Translations under genes and position numbers: made by a program
Origin: Chloroflexota bacterium
GTDB taxonomy: Bacteria; Chloroflexota; UBA6077; FW602-bin22; JAMCYS01
DNA length: 35,601 bases
NCBI GenBank assembly: GCA_023473795.1
Contig: JAMCYS010000161.1
Span: 1-35,601, forward strand
Direction of reading: 5' to 3'
The notes under the pieces: generated by a model
Databases searched by the model: none
What the model was told of the DNA's origin: nothing
Seen by the model: the letters and a program-made list of their open reading frames with translations, nothing else
Shown: positions 6,657 through 14,323 of the stretch, in pieces
Layout of the letters: the number at the start of each line of letters is the position of its first letter
Position numbering within the stretch: the stretch's first letter is position 1

Positions 6657-7744
6657 GTCTTTTGGAATATCATGATGTACTCATGCTTGAAGACGTAGAA
6701 GCCGCCGACCAGGGCTCGGTAGCGCCAGAGCTCCTCCTGGTTGCGCTTGGCGCGCGTCTGCTCGAAGTTCTTGACCACGATGCTCTTGAGCGTGTAGCCC
6801 CGGCGCAGGACCTCGTTCATGCAATGAAAGCCCAGCGGCAGCCACTCTCCCTTGCCGTACTTGTCGCCGATCACCAGCGCGCAGTAGCGCCCCGCCTCTA
6901 GAAAAGGGGTGACGTGCTCGACCACCTCGCCGAACAGTCGCAGGAAGTCCTCACAGCTCGCCGCGTTGGAGAGGTCGCGTTCGTCCGTCGAGAATCTAAT
7001 TATGTCGTAATAGGGCGGGTGCAGCAAGAGCAGTTGCGCCTTCTCCGCTCCGTGCCGCGCCAAGGCAACCTCTATGTCCGCTGCCCGGCTGTCGCCCACG
7101 AGCAGGTCCGTCACCACGCCCCGCGGATTGGCCTCGCTCTCCACCAGTGTCCGGGCCTCCGCCGCCACTGCGGGGTTCAGCTCCACCCCCAGGCAGTGGC
7201 GACCCACGCGCCGGCACTCGATGAGCGTGGTGCCGCTGCCGGCGAAGGCATCGAGCACCCAATCGCCCCTCTTAGTGTAGCGCAGCAGCAGTTGATGGGG
7301 TATCTGCGGCACGAAGTTGCCCCAGTAGTGCCCCAAATGCGCGCCGGAGGTGTCGCGCTTCTCGATCAGCCAGAGGCTGTCCGTGAGCACCTGGTCGTAC
7401 TCCTTCCAGCGCGCCAGGTTGATGTCGTTGACCGCGCCGCTGTGCGGCCGTGCGATACCGCCCCGCAGCCGCCGGAGGTAGTGTCTGGCCCGCTCCAGAG
7501 TATACGCCTCGCTCACCTGGCACAGCTCCGCCCGCAGCACGCCGGGCCGCAGTGCCACCCGCGCCTCGCTCGGCAGCTCCGCCACCGCCAGGAAGGAACC
7601 CCTGCCCAGCGCCGCCTGCAGGTCGGCCAGGCCGGACCTCAGACCCTCAATCTCTGGCAGTTCTCGTAGAGCGTCCAGCGCGGCCAGCAGGCGCGCCCGG
7701 TCGAACTCCTGTCGCTCTGCCGGCGCCTCGTCCCAACTCGCCAA
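6653..7744 (-). CDS. Orphan DNA (N4/N6) methyltransferase-like protein
   Basis: About 363 residues. SAM-binding motif I DAFAGSGTT (about 165-173) is followed by CLGVELNP (motif II acidic residue) and, about 70 residues later, the catalytic motif IV as LLLLHPPYYDII (242-245 HPPY). HPPY differs from the usual D/N/S-PPY, and motif I precedes IV, unlike beta-class enzymes with the same FAGSGTT. An N-terminal 160-residue region has no recognised fold but could recognise DNA. The TTG at 7744-7742 is chosen because GGGGGA lies six bases upstream. The longer open frame (to 7903) would overlap the lipoyl gene. No restriction endonuclease is seen nearby. DNA is the likely substrate, but RNA is not excluded. 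Confidence 0.75.
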   Translation of the reverse strand: MASWDEAPAERQEFDRARLLAALDALRELPEIEGLRSGLADLQAALGRGSFLAVAELPSEARVALRPGVLRAELCQVSEAYTLERARHYLRRLRGGIARPHSGAVNDINLARWKEYDQVLTDSLWLIEKRDTSGAHLGHYWGNFVPQIPHQLLLRYTKRGDWVLDAFAGSGTTLIECRRVGRHCLGVELNPAVAAEARTLVESEANPRGVVTDLLVGDSRAADIEVALARHGAEKAQLLLLHPPYYDIIRFSTDERDLSNAASCEDFLRLFGEVVEHVTPFLEAGRYCALVIGDKYGKGEWLPLGFHCMNEVLRRGYTLKSIVVKNFEQTRAKRNQEELWRYRALVGGFYVFKHEYIMIFQKT

Positions 7745-7800
7745 GAACCATCCCCCATGCCCTGGCACGACCGCGGCAGCGGCTTGGCCGGGGCGCCGTT

Positions 7801-8067
7801 CTAATCGGTGATACTGCTCAGCGGGCGGATCAGCGCGAGCTCCTGGTGCTCGCTCACCTTGCCCGCTTGCGGCACCAGTAGACGCTCCACCGTGCCCTCC
7901 CACTCGCTGCAGACCTCAAACGTGGACTTGCGTGTCTCCACGACGTAGAAAGGCTCTCGCTGGTGCACCTGCTCGCCCTCTCGCTTTAGCCAGGTGACGA
8001 TGGTGTTGCGATCCATGCGCGGGTGCAGCTGCGCCAGTCGCACGATTATCAGTTCAATCCCCATCAT
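7801..8067 (-). CDS. Stand-alone lipoyl/biotinyl-like domain protein
   Basis: An 88-residue protein that is almost entirely one lipoyl-type domain: TIVTWLKREGEQV, then FYVVETRKSTFEV with the lysine in the position normally lipoylated (usual ETDKA), then EGTVERLLVPQAGKV. It resembles the N-terminal domain of 2-oxoacid dehydrogenase E2 proteins, but no E1-binding or catalytic part follows and no E1/E3 gene is near. The DK-to-RK change next to the lysine is unusual. The first 18 residues (MMGIELIIVRLAQLHPRM) keep the usual beta strand. ATG 8067 has only a weak G-rich site upstream. It could be a free acyl or redox carrier, or a remnant. Confidence 0.75.
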   Translation of the reverse strand: MMGIELIIVRLAQLHPRMDRNTIVTWLKREGEQVHQREPFYVVETRKSTFEVCSEWEGTVERLLVPQAGKVSEHQELALIRPLSSITD

Positions 8068-8130
8068 ACCCCATACGTTCGGCCGCGTCGCCGGCTTCAG
8101 TTAGCAACCCTAGCCACTTGCCTGCATTGT

Positions 8131-9234
8131 TCAACGCTGCCAAGTCTCCCCGGTGAGCATCCCCCTTAGTATGCGAGCAGCAACTAGCAGCCAGAAGCCA
8201 ACCAGCATGACGAAGAACGCCGCGCCAAGCCCCTCCAAAATGGGCACCTGCCAGGTTCTCGCCAGGGTCAGCGTGTCCACCGTGTAGGCGCCGAGTGGAA
8301 ACGTGAACGCCCACCAGCCCATACCGAATGGCAAACCTCCATTGCGGACGTAGCGGGCCAGCAAAAGGGCCGAGATCGCCAGCCACCACAGGCCGAAGCC
8401 CCATAGGGCCAAAGCGCCAAGAGCGGCAAGACCGTTGACCGTGGCGCCCAGCTCTCCCAGGTGCGGCGCGCCTACCTGCGCCAGACGCATCAGCGCCAGG
8501 CCGCCCACTCCGATGGGACCCAGCCCAATCCACAGCGAGGGGGCGAGAGGAGCGGCTGGTAGGGGATGGTGGATCAAGCGGCCGTAGAGCAGCGAGGCGA
8601 CCAATAGGAACATGAGGAAGCCGGCGCCCCAAGCAGCCCAACTGGCGACCAGCAAGAGCCGCCCCGTCTCTGGACCCACCGCGGGTACCAGCGGCATTAG
8701 CGCCAGGGGCACGATGATGTTGACCACCAGGGGAATGAACCAGCCACCGTTGACGGTCTCCGCTCCGACTTGTGGGTGAACAAACAGGACGTAGGCAGAG
8801 CCCACGCTGACCGCAAAGGCTAATGCTCCACCCACCAGCGCCAGGCCGGCCACCAGTCTGAAGACGAGGCCGGACGGTACGACTGCGGGGCCAACGGTGG
8901 CCGTGACCACCGCGAGCACGAGGATGCCGCCGGGCAGGGTGCCATACAGCGCGCCCACAACCGGATGGCGGAAATCCTGCCAAGCAGCAGCCGGATGGCG
9001 CAGCCAGCGGAGGCCATAGGGTACGCCGACTGCGACAGTGATCGCGTAAGTTAGCCAGGCCAGCCCGACGCCGAGCAGGCGTAGCGGTGACTGCAGGATA
9101 GGCAGGTTGCCGGGGTTTATGAACGCGGCGACCGCCACGATCCCGGTGCCCATTATGGCCGCGAACCAACCGGGATGAAAGGTTCGCAGCTCCGCCCGCG
9201 GCCTGACCGGGGCTGCCGCTTGTTCAGTTACCAT
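8131..9234 (-). CDS. TDT/SLAC1-family transporter (TehA-like)
   Basis: A 367-residue protein with about ten hydrophobic helices. The family start FHPGWFAAIMGTGIVA and the end signature FPLGAYTVDTLTLA are clear. Relatives include TehA (tellurite resistance), Mae1 (malate) and SLAC1 anion channels; many prokaryotic ones are sulfite or dicarboxylate/anion exporters. It would sit in the inner membrane and move a small anion. GAGG six bases before ATG 9234 supports the start. It follows the thioredoxin by 47 bases and may belong to the arsR3 transcript, in which case oxyanion export would fit the neighbourhood. Confidence 0.9.
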   Translation of the reverse strand: MVTEQAAAPVRPRAELRTFHPGWFAAIMGTGIVAVAAFINPGNLPILQSPLRLLGVGLAWLTYAITVAVGVPYGLRWLRHPAAAWQDFRHPVVGALYGTLPGGILVLAVVTATVGPAVVPSGLVFRLVAGLALVGGALAFAVSVGSAYVLFVHPQVGAETVNGGWFIPLVVNIIVPLALMPLVPAVGPETGRLLLVASWAAWGAGFLMFLLVASLLYGRLIHHPLPAAPLAPSLWIGLGPIGVGGLALMRLAQVGAPHLGELGATVNGLAALGALALWGFGLWWLAISALLLARYVRNGGLPFGMGWWAFTFPLGAYTVDTLTLARTWQVPILEGLGAAFFVMLVGFWLLVAARILRGMLTGETWQR

Positions 9235-9281
9235 TAATCGCCTCAGCTATTGCCAAGAATATGTACCCCGAGGCCGTCGTT

Positions 9282-9536
9282 CTACGCCTGCTGAGCCGCT
9301 CTGGCGCTGGTGATCCAACTGCTCAGTTCGGCCTTGTTCGGGATGCGCCCCGCCGATTTGACCTCGCCGTCAATCACTAGCCCAGGGGTCGCCAGGATGC
9401 CGTAGGACATTATCTGCTTGAAATCCGTTACCTTCTCAATCTCGGCTGGCACTTCCAGCTCGCCGACGACCTCGCGCGCCAGCGCCTCCAGGCGCTTGCA
9501 GCTGGCGCAGCCCGAACCCAGCACCTTGATCTCCAT
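9282..9536 (-). CDS. Small thioredoxin-like (MTH895/redox-active disulfide type)
   Basis: An 84-residue protein beginning MEIKVLGSGC with active site C10-A-S-C13 and the cis-proline ATPGLVI. The family (thioredoxin_3) is commonly placed next to ArsP/UPF0718 permeases, as here. It would provide thiol reduction in the cytosol, possibly for the permease's TPFCSCS cysteines or for arsenicals. ATG 9536 is preferred: it starts the first beta strand and AGGAAAGGG lies upstream. An upstream in-frame ATG (9560) would add a basic, unconserved octapeptide. It lies 135 bases after the permease, with a palindrome in between. Confidence 0.9.
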   Translation of the reverse strand: MEIKVLGSGCASCKRLEALAREVVGELEVPAEIEKVTDFKQIMSYGILATPGLVIDGEVKSAGRIPNKAELSSWITSARAAQQA

Positions 9537-9587
9537 TGCTTTCCCTTTCCTGGTTCTCATGAGAATGGTTAGGCGCGATTGGCATCT

Positions 9588-9615
9588 GTAGGGGCGACCG
9601 GCCGGTCGCCCCTAC
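9588..9615. repeat. 28-bp perfect palindrome between permease and thioredoxin genes
   Basis: Arms GTAGGGGCGACCGG and CCGGTCGCCCCTAC are exact complements with no loop. The GTAGGGGCGA end is shared with the longer repeat at 11247-11325, so it belongs to the same dispersed family. As RNA it would be a strong hairpin that could separate permease and thioredoxin expression. Confidence 0.8.
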
Positions 9616-9671
9616 GACAGACCGCCATTATGATTCCCTGTTGGTCGCCCATAGGGCGATGGATAATTCTC

Positions 9672-10727
9672 CTAGACCGCGAGAACCCAGTTGAACAGAT
9701 AACCCACCAAGATGATCCCCGTCCCTACCACGCCTAGAAACACGGCGATCAACTGCCACTTCAGCACTCGCCGCAGGATGATCACCTCCGGCAGCGAGAG
9801 GGCGATAACTGCCATCATAAAGGCCAGCACCGTCCCCAGGGCAGCCCCCTTCTCCATCAGAGCCTGCACGATGGGGATGATGCCTGCGGCGTTGGCGTAC
9901 ATCGGGATGCCCACCAGAACGGCCACCGGCACCGACCACCAGGCCTTCTTGCCCATGATGCCGGCCATGAAGTCCTCCGGCACGTAGCCGTGAATGGCCG
10001 CGCCCACGGCGATGCCGACGACCACGTAGGGCCAGACCTTGCCCACGATGTCCCGCACCGCCTGCCAAGCGTAGGCGACGCGATCATTCCAGGTACGCCG
10101 CTCGTCGGGCAGGGCCGCGCGGCCCAGGCGCAGCTCGTAGACCCAGTCGGCCACGTAGCGCTCGAGACCCAGCCGGCCGATTACCCAGCCGGCCGTTATA
10201 GCGATGGCCAGGCCCGTTCCGATGTACAGCGCCGCCACTCGCCAGCCGAACATCCCGAACAGCAGCACCACGGCCACCTCGTTGATCATCGGCGCGGCGA
10301 TGAGGAAAGAGAAGGTCACGCCCAGCGGCACGCCCGACTCGACGAAGCCCAGGAAGAGCGGTACGGCCGAGCAAGAGCAGAAGGGTGTGACTATGCCCAG
10401 GCCCGCGGCCAGAACGTTGCCGACGCCCTCTCGCTTGCCGCCCAGGGCGCGGCGCGTGCGCTCGGGGGTGAAGAAGGAGCGCACGATGCCCACGGCAAAG
10501 ACGATCAGCGCCAGCAGGAGCAGAATCTTGGGTACGTCGTAGAGGAAGAAGCCCACCGCCGAGCCCAGCTGGCTCGCCGGGGCGAGCCCCAGCAACCGGT
10601 AGGTTACGAAATCCGCCGCCGCGGGCAGCAGACTGTAGGCCGCCAACCAGAGCAGGCCCGCCACGGCCAGCCTGGGCGCGAGTGTAGCCAGTCCGTTCTG
10701 GCGCGCCGTCGTCGTCATTCCTGCCAT
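9672..10727 (-). CDS. arsP: ArsP-type (UPF0718) organoarsenical efflux permease
   Basis: A 351-residue membrane protein with about eight to ten helices. The hallmark TPFCSCSAVPLFLGFVE at about 114-130 has the paired cysteines (C117, C119) that ArsP uses to bind trivalent organoarsenicals. GVPLGVTFSFLIAAPMINEVA and GIPMYANAAGIIPIV are further family blocks. Characterised members export methylarsenite and aromatic As(III), which suits a neighbour making methylated arsenic (ArsM). Some UPF0718 members have other roles, so the substrate is inferred. AGGAG precedes ATG 10727 by seven bases. It follows arsR3 by 40 bases. Confidence 0.85.
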   Translation of the reverse strand: MAGMTTTARQNGLATLAPRLAVAGLLWLAAYSLLPAAADFVTYRLLGLAPASQLGSAVGFFLYDVPKILLLLALIVFAVGIVRSFFTPERTRRALGGKREGVGNVLAAGLGIVTPFCSCSAVPLFLGFVESGVPLGVTFSFLIAAPMINEVAVVLLFGMFGWRVAALYIGTGLAIAITAGWVIGRLGLERYVADWVYELRLGRAALPDERRTWNDRVAYAWQAVRDIVGKVWPYVVVGIAVGAAIHGYVPEDFMAGIMGKKAWWSVPVAVLVGIPMYANAAGIIPIVQALMEKGAALGTVLAFMMAVIALSLPEVIILRRVLKWQLIAVFLGVVGTGIILVGYLFNWVLAV

Positions 10728-10767
10728 TGGTTATCTCCTGACTGTCTGTTGTCCCGTCGTCCGCTGC

Positions 10768-11103
10768 TCATCTGCTGCGCGCCGGTAGACAGCAGCCGTC
10801 GTCCTGGATCTCCAGCAACGACTCTACCCCCAGCACGGCGTCCACGCAGCGGAAGAAGTTGAGCACGCAGGGCACGCGCAGATGGTAAAACACCTGTTGC
10901 CCGCGCTTGCGGTCGCCGATGATGCCCGCGTTCTTGAGCACGGCGAGGTGGCGCGAGATCGTGGAGAGGTCGGAGCCGACCACGGCCTGCAGCTCGCCCA
11001 CGCAGCGCTCGCCCCCGGCGATGGCCTCGAGCATGGCCAGGCGGCTCGGGTGCCCCATCGCCTTCAACACCGCCGCCCGTTGCCGTCGTCTCTCCTCGTC
11101 CAT
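10768..11103 (-). CDS. arsR: ArsR-family repressor of the permease operon (ArsR3)
   Basis: A 111-residue winged-helix protein. The helix that carries the usual CxC has only one cysteine (GERCVGELQ). A C-terminal set (VPCVLNFFRCVDAV and DDGCCLPA) supplies others, so the sensing site probably differs from ArsR1 and ArsR2. Recognition helix: LSTISRHLAVLKNAGII; wing: KRGQQVFYHL. The start at 11103 has a G-rich site (GGGGGCC) close upstream. It heads the permease-thioredoxin unit. A dyad over the -10 box at 11130-11149 is its likely operator. Confidence 0.93.
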   Translation of the reverse strand: MDEERRRQRAAVLKAMGHPSRLAMLEAIAGGERCVGELQAVVGSDLSTISRHLAVLKNAGIIGDRKRGQQVFYHLRVPCVLNFFRCVDAVLGVESLLEIQDDGCCLPARSR

Positions 11104-11129
11104 CTTGGCCCCCGCGTACGAAGTTGCTT

Positions 11130-11165
11130 ATTTGGCAATATAACCAATTATGCCGCGCACGTCAA
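11130..11165 (-). promoter_or_regulatory. arsR3 promoter and operator
   Basis: TTGACG (11165-11160), a 17-base spacer and TATATT (11142-11137). The dyad ATTTGGCAATATAACCAATT (11130-11149, arms 5 of 6 matching) spans the -10, a typical placement for repression by ArsR3. Confidence 0.65.
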
Positions 11166-11246
11166 GTGGCGATGTGGAGGAATCGGTCGCAGAAGCGGAG
11201 CCACCAAGAGGGGCGAAAACGGCTTGCGTGGGCCAAGCGTGGTCTC

Positions 11247-11325
11247 GTAGGGGCGACCCTTGGGTCGCCCGCCTCCCTCGCGCTGCGGGGACATAGCCTG
11301 CGGGCGAGGCTTGCCTCGCCCCTAC
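11247..11325. repeat. Compound palindromic repeat with GTAGGGGCGA ends
   Basis: Terminal inverted repeats GTAGGGGCGA (11247-11256) and TCGCCCCTAC (11316-11325) enclose two hairpins, GGCGACCC-TT-GGGTCGCC and GGGCGAGGC-TT-GCCTCGCCC. The part from GGGGACAT (11287) on resembles bases 74-114. The rest of the 11166-11490 gap shows no gene. Confidence 0.75.
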
Positions 11326-11490
11326 CAGGCGCGGGCCGGGCTTCTGACACTTGATGGTATCACCCGCTCCGATGCGGGTTGGCGGAGGGTGTTATCAAAG
11401 GCCGAGCGAGGCCCCGGGAAGCAGTTGGCACGACTAATGCGAGCTCGGGATTTGCATACCGGAGAAGGACTATCCCACCAGCGGTGTTGC

Positions 11491-11535
11491 GGAGGCTCTT
11501 TGGTCGGTGGGCCCGTGGCCGGCTAGAGAGCCTCC
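11491..11535. terminator. Hairpin at the end of the ABC exporter operon
   Basis: GGAGGCTCT (11491-11499) and AGAGCCTCC (11527-11535) form a perfect 9-bp stem with a GC-rich 27-base loop. It starts 16 bases past the permease stop on the minus strand. No U-tract follows, so termination is only a suggestion. Confidence 0.4.
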
Positions 11536-11550
11536 GTTGCCGTCGATGGC

Positions 11551-12396
11551 CTACGTCACCACGTTGGGATACAGCCGTCCGCCTGCCACGGCCAGCACCG
11601 CGGCGATGCCCACCAGCACCAGCAGATCCATCCCCACGCCGTACACGCTCGTGCCCCCGCGCAACATCAGCGCTCGTAGCGCGTCCACCTCGTAGGTCAA
11701 CGGGTTGAGGCGCGCGATCACCTGCAGCCAGCTCGGCATCAGCGACACCGGGTAGATAGCGTTGCTGGCGAAGAAGAGCGGCATCGTCATCACCTGGCCG
11801 AAGCCCATGAAGCGCTCCCGTGTCTTCACCAGACAGGCGACGAGCAGCGAGAAGAGCGAGAACACCGCCGCCCCGCAGACCACCACCGCTGCCACCCCCA
11901 GGAGCGCCAGGGGGTTCCAGTTCAGGTCCACGCCCATCAGCGCCGCCAGGGCGTAGATAATCAGCGCCTGCGCCAGCGCCCGCACGCCCGCCGCCAAGCC
12001 CTTGCCCAGCACCTGCGCCGTCCGCGGGGCCGGGCTGACCAGGAATTTCTGCACGATGCCCAGGTCCCGTTCCCAGATTATCGCGATGCCGTAGAAGATG
12101 GCGATAAAGAGAACGCTTTGCGCTAGGATGCCCGGCGCCAGGAAGTCGATGTAGGGTAGCCCCCCGGTGGGGATGGCCCGCATTTGATTCATCACCTGGC
12201 CAAAGACTAGCAGCCAGAGGGCCGGTTGGGCCGCCCGGCTGATGACCTCGGTCGAGTCGTGGCGCAGCTTGCGCATCTCCACCTCGACCACGACCAGGGT
12301 TTTGCGCACGAAGTCGCCCGCCGTGGTCAACGGATCGCGGCTTCCTAGCCTCTCAACCCAAGCGGCGCGCGGTGCGCCGCGTTCTTGCAGCGTCAC
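11551..12396 (-). CDS. ABC-2 type exporter, membrane subunit
   Basis: About 281 residues with six hydrophobic helices and the ABC-2 signature block near the end (NAIYPVSLMPSWLQVIARLNPLTYEVDALR), as in DrrB/NodJ-like drug and polysaccharide exporters. It pairs with the ATPase directly upstream to pump a hydrophobic or toxic compound outward; the substrate is unknown. GTG at 12396 is preferred, since GGGAGG lies eight bases before it. An ATG six codons earlier (12414) is possible. Both starts lie inside the ATPase gene's 3' end, so the two are translationally coupled. Confidence 0.92.
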   Translation of the reverse strand: MTLQERGAPRAAWVERLGSRDPLTTAGDFVRKTLVVVEVEMRKLRHDSTEVISRAAQPALWLLVFGQVMNQMRAIPTGGLPYIDFLAPGILAQSVLFIAIFYGIAIIWERDLGIVQKFLVSPAPRTAQVLGKGLAAGVRALAQALIIYALAALMGVDLNWNPLALLGVAAVVVCGAAVFSLFSLLVACLVKTRERFMGFGQVMTMPLFFASNAIYPVSLMPSWLQVIARLNPLTYEVDALRALMLRGGTSVYGVGMDLLVLVGIAAVLAVAGGRLYPNVVT

Positions 12397-13150
12397 GATA
12401 GTTGCCTCCCGCATCCAGGGTGTCGCCGGTGTAGTGGACGAACACGTCGTCCAGCGTGGCCCCTTCCCGGCCGAGAGTGTCCTTCAGCTCGGCCGGCGTG
12501 CCCAGAGCCACCACTTTGCCGAGATGCATGATCGCGACCCTGGTGCAAAGGTTATCGGCCTCTTCCATCAGGTGCGTGGTCAGTAAGATCGAGGTGCCGA
12601 ACTCGGCCCGCAGGTCGGCGATGTGCTCCCAGACCGCCCGGCGCGCCAGCGGGTCCAGACCTACCGTTGGCTCGTCGAGGAAGAGCAGCGGCGGGCGATG
12701 CAGCGTCGCCTGGGCTATCTCCAAGCGACGGATCATGCCGCCCGAGTACTGGCGCACCAGCCTGTCGGCGGCGTCGGTCAGGCCCATGAAGGCCAGCCCC
12801 GCCCGCACCCGCTGCTCGCGCTCCTTGCCCGGGATGTCGTATAGCTTGGCCGAGATCAACAGGTTCTCGTAGCCGCTGAGCGTGCCGTCGGCCGACAGCA
12901 TTTGCGGCACGTAGCCGATGCGGCGCCGCACCTCCTCGGCCTGGTGGACGATGTCGAAACCTGCCACCCGGGCGCTGCCGTCGCTGGGCGGCAACAGGGT
13001 GGTCAACATCTTAACCACCGTCGTCTTGCCGGCGCCGTTGGGCCCGAGTAGGCCGAAGACCTCCCCGTATTCAACTTTCAGGCTCAGCGCGTCCACGGCC
13101 GTCAGCGGCCCGAAGCGGCGCGTCAGCCTCTCCGTCTCTAGAACACCCAT
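12353..13150 (-). CDS. ABC-2 type exporter, ATP-binding subunit
   Basis: A DrrA-like ATPase of about 265 residues. Walker A GPNGAGKTT (near 36-44), the Q-loop in YVPQMLS, signature YSGGM, Walker B LLFLDEPTVGLDP and H-loop TTH are all intact. The DrrA-like C-terminal extension (GATLDDVFVHYTG) is present. ATG 13150 is chosen. A TTG four codons earlier abuts a GGAG with no spacing. The start is eight bases after the MarR stop, so marR, ATPase and permease form one operon controlled by MarR. Confidence 0.94.
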   Translation of the reverse strand: MGVLETERLTRRFGPLTAVDALSLKVEYGEVFGLLGPNGAGKTTVVKMLTTLLPPSDGSARVAGFDIVHQAEEVRRRIGYVPQMLSADGTLSGYENLLISAKLYDIPGKEREQRVRAGLAFMGLTDAADRLVRQYSGGMIRRLEIAQATLHRPPLLFLDEPTVGLDPLARRAVWEHIADLRAEFGTSILLTTHLMEEADNLCTRVAIMHLGKVVALGTPAELKDTLGREGATLDDVFVHYTGDTLDAGGNYRDAARTRRTARRLG

Positions 13151-13158
13151 TGCTTGTT

Positions 13159-13623
13159 TCAACTCCGCGTGCCGCCCTGCCCCTGGTCGCCGGGCGTGAA
13201 GATCGGGCGCAGCGCCGCCATCGCCCGGGCCACGGTCTCCCTCTCCTCAGGCGACAGTGTAGCCAGGGCGTCACCCAGCCTGGCCGCGGTCGCCCGGCGT
13301 GCCGCCTCCAAGCTGGCCCGGCCGGCGAGTGTTAGTGCCAGGGTCACGCGCCGTCGGTCCGTGGGATGCTCTTCCCGCAGCACCAGACCGCGCTCCAGCA
13401 GGCCCTCGATCAAGGTCGAGGTCGAGGGGCGGCTGAGACCGAGATGCTCGGCCACGGTGGAGAGGGAACAGCCCTCGTGGCGACCGACGTAGTTCAGGGC
13501 GCGAAACTGGGGCACCGAGAGGTCGTGGCCGCCGCGGCGGCGCATCTCGGCGCGGATGGCGCGCATCACCAGCGGCACAACCTCCAGCACCTCGCGGGCG
13601 CTTTCCTCGGCGGACTCGGCCAT
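13159..13623 (-). CDS. MarR-family transcriptional regulator
   Basis: About 154 residues with the MarR winged helix: LSVPQFRALNYVGRHEGCSLSTVAEHLGLSRP, then STSTLIEGLLERGLV and the wing EEHPTDRRRVTLALT. Long helices at both ends form the dimer. It probably represses the exporter operon it heads and responds to a small ligand. ATG 13623 (MAESAEES) is chosen because AAGGAG lies six bases upstream. The longer open frame would run through the promoter. Confidence 0.93.
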   Translation of the reverse strand: MAESAEESAREVLEVVPLVMRAIRAEMRRRGGHDLSVPQFRALNYVGRHEGCSLSTVAEHLGLSRPSTSTLIEGLLERGLVLREEHPTDRRRVTLALTLAGRASLEAARRATAARLGDALATLSPEERETVARAMAALRPIFTPGDQGQGGTRS

Positions 13624-13654
13624 CGCGTCTCCTTCCGAACAGTTTATTATTCTA

Positions 13655-13683
13655 ACTATATGCAAGGTTCGTGCCCGTGTCAA
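13655..13683 (-). promoter_or_regulatory. Promoter of the marR-ABC operon
   Basis: TTGACA (13683-13678), a 17-base spacer and TATAGT (13660-13655) lie 31 bases before the marR start. An AT-rich stretch with AGTT/AACT ends (13641-13657) follows and could bind MarR, but the dyad is weak. Confidence 0.65.
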
Positions 13684-13747
13684 GCTCGACGGCCGGGCCA
13701 GTTTCACCAACGATGGAGCGGCAGCCTTGCCAATGAAGTGAACCATT

Positions 13748-14067
13748 TGTCATTCTGAGCACGCCGCAGGCGGGCGAAGAATCTGCCCGCTGAGGGGCCG
13801 GGGTCTACTATTGCCGTCGGCCTGGCGGGGAAGGCCCGTCCTAGTACTTCTCAGATTCCTATGAAAATGGGCACTTGCTGAGCGACCGTGGGGGCAACGT
13901 GGAGTGCGGCGGCTTGCCGCCGCCTTCCAGGGCGCGGGCAAGCCCGCGCAGTCCAGGGCCCGGCGCCACCGACCGCCTCTACGAGGAATGCCCATTTTCA
14001 TTCTCGGTGGTGGCCCGCCAGGGCAATGGACGATTCTTCGGTCGCTAGAAGCTTCCTTAGAATGACA
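13748..14067. mobile_element. MITE-like non-coding element with nested inverted repeats
   Basis: A 320-bp stretch without a gene. Outer 36-base inverted ends (13748-13783 and 14032-14067) both start TGTCATTCT and end GAAGAATC, with 27 of 36 positions matching by hand count. Inside are perfect 13-base inverted repeats ATGAAAATGGGCA (13861-13873) and TGCCCATTTTCAT (13989-14001). Between these lie two hairpins, GCGGCGGC-TT-GCCGCCGC and GCGCGGGC-AA-GCCCGCGC. No clear target duplication is visible. The remaining gap to 14323 shows nothing recognisable. Confidence 0.6.
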
Positions 14068-14323
14068 CGACCGGTGGTTGCTCGTCCAGCCAGACAGCAC
14101 GGGGACTTGCGACGGAACGTGCCTAGGCGGTCGCGCTCCGTGGTGTCTGGGCGCACATCGCCGGTTGTTGGATGAGGCTGGACCGAGGGCGCACGCCGCC
14201 CCCTCTCCACCACCTGGCACGCTTCCTGCTCAGTGGGACTGGCGCGGGCTTGCTTTCCGCAGCTTCATACCCTCTGGGCGGTCGCACGGCCGTCCCGGCT
14301 GAGAGAGGTCAGAAAAGATACCG

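Noticed and set aside
11551-13150. ABC exporter as part of the arsenic island
   Set aside because: It has its own MarR gene and promoter and is separated by 446 bases and repeats from arsR3; no metal link is visible.
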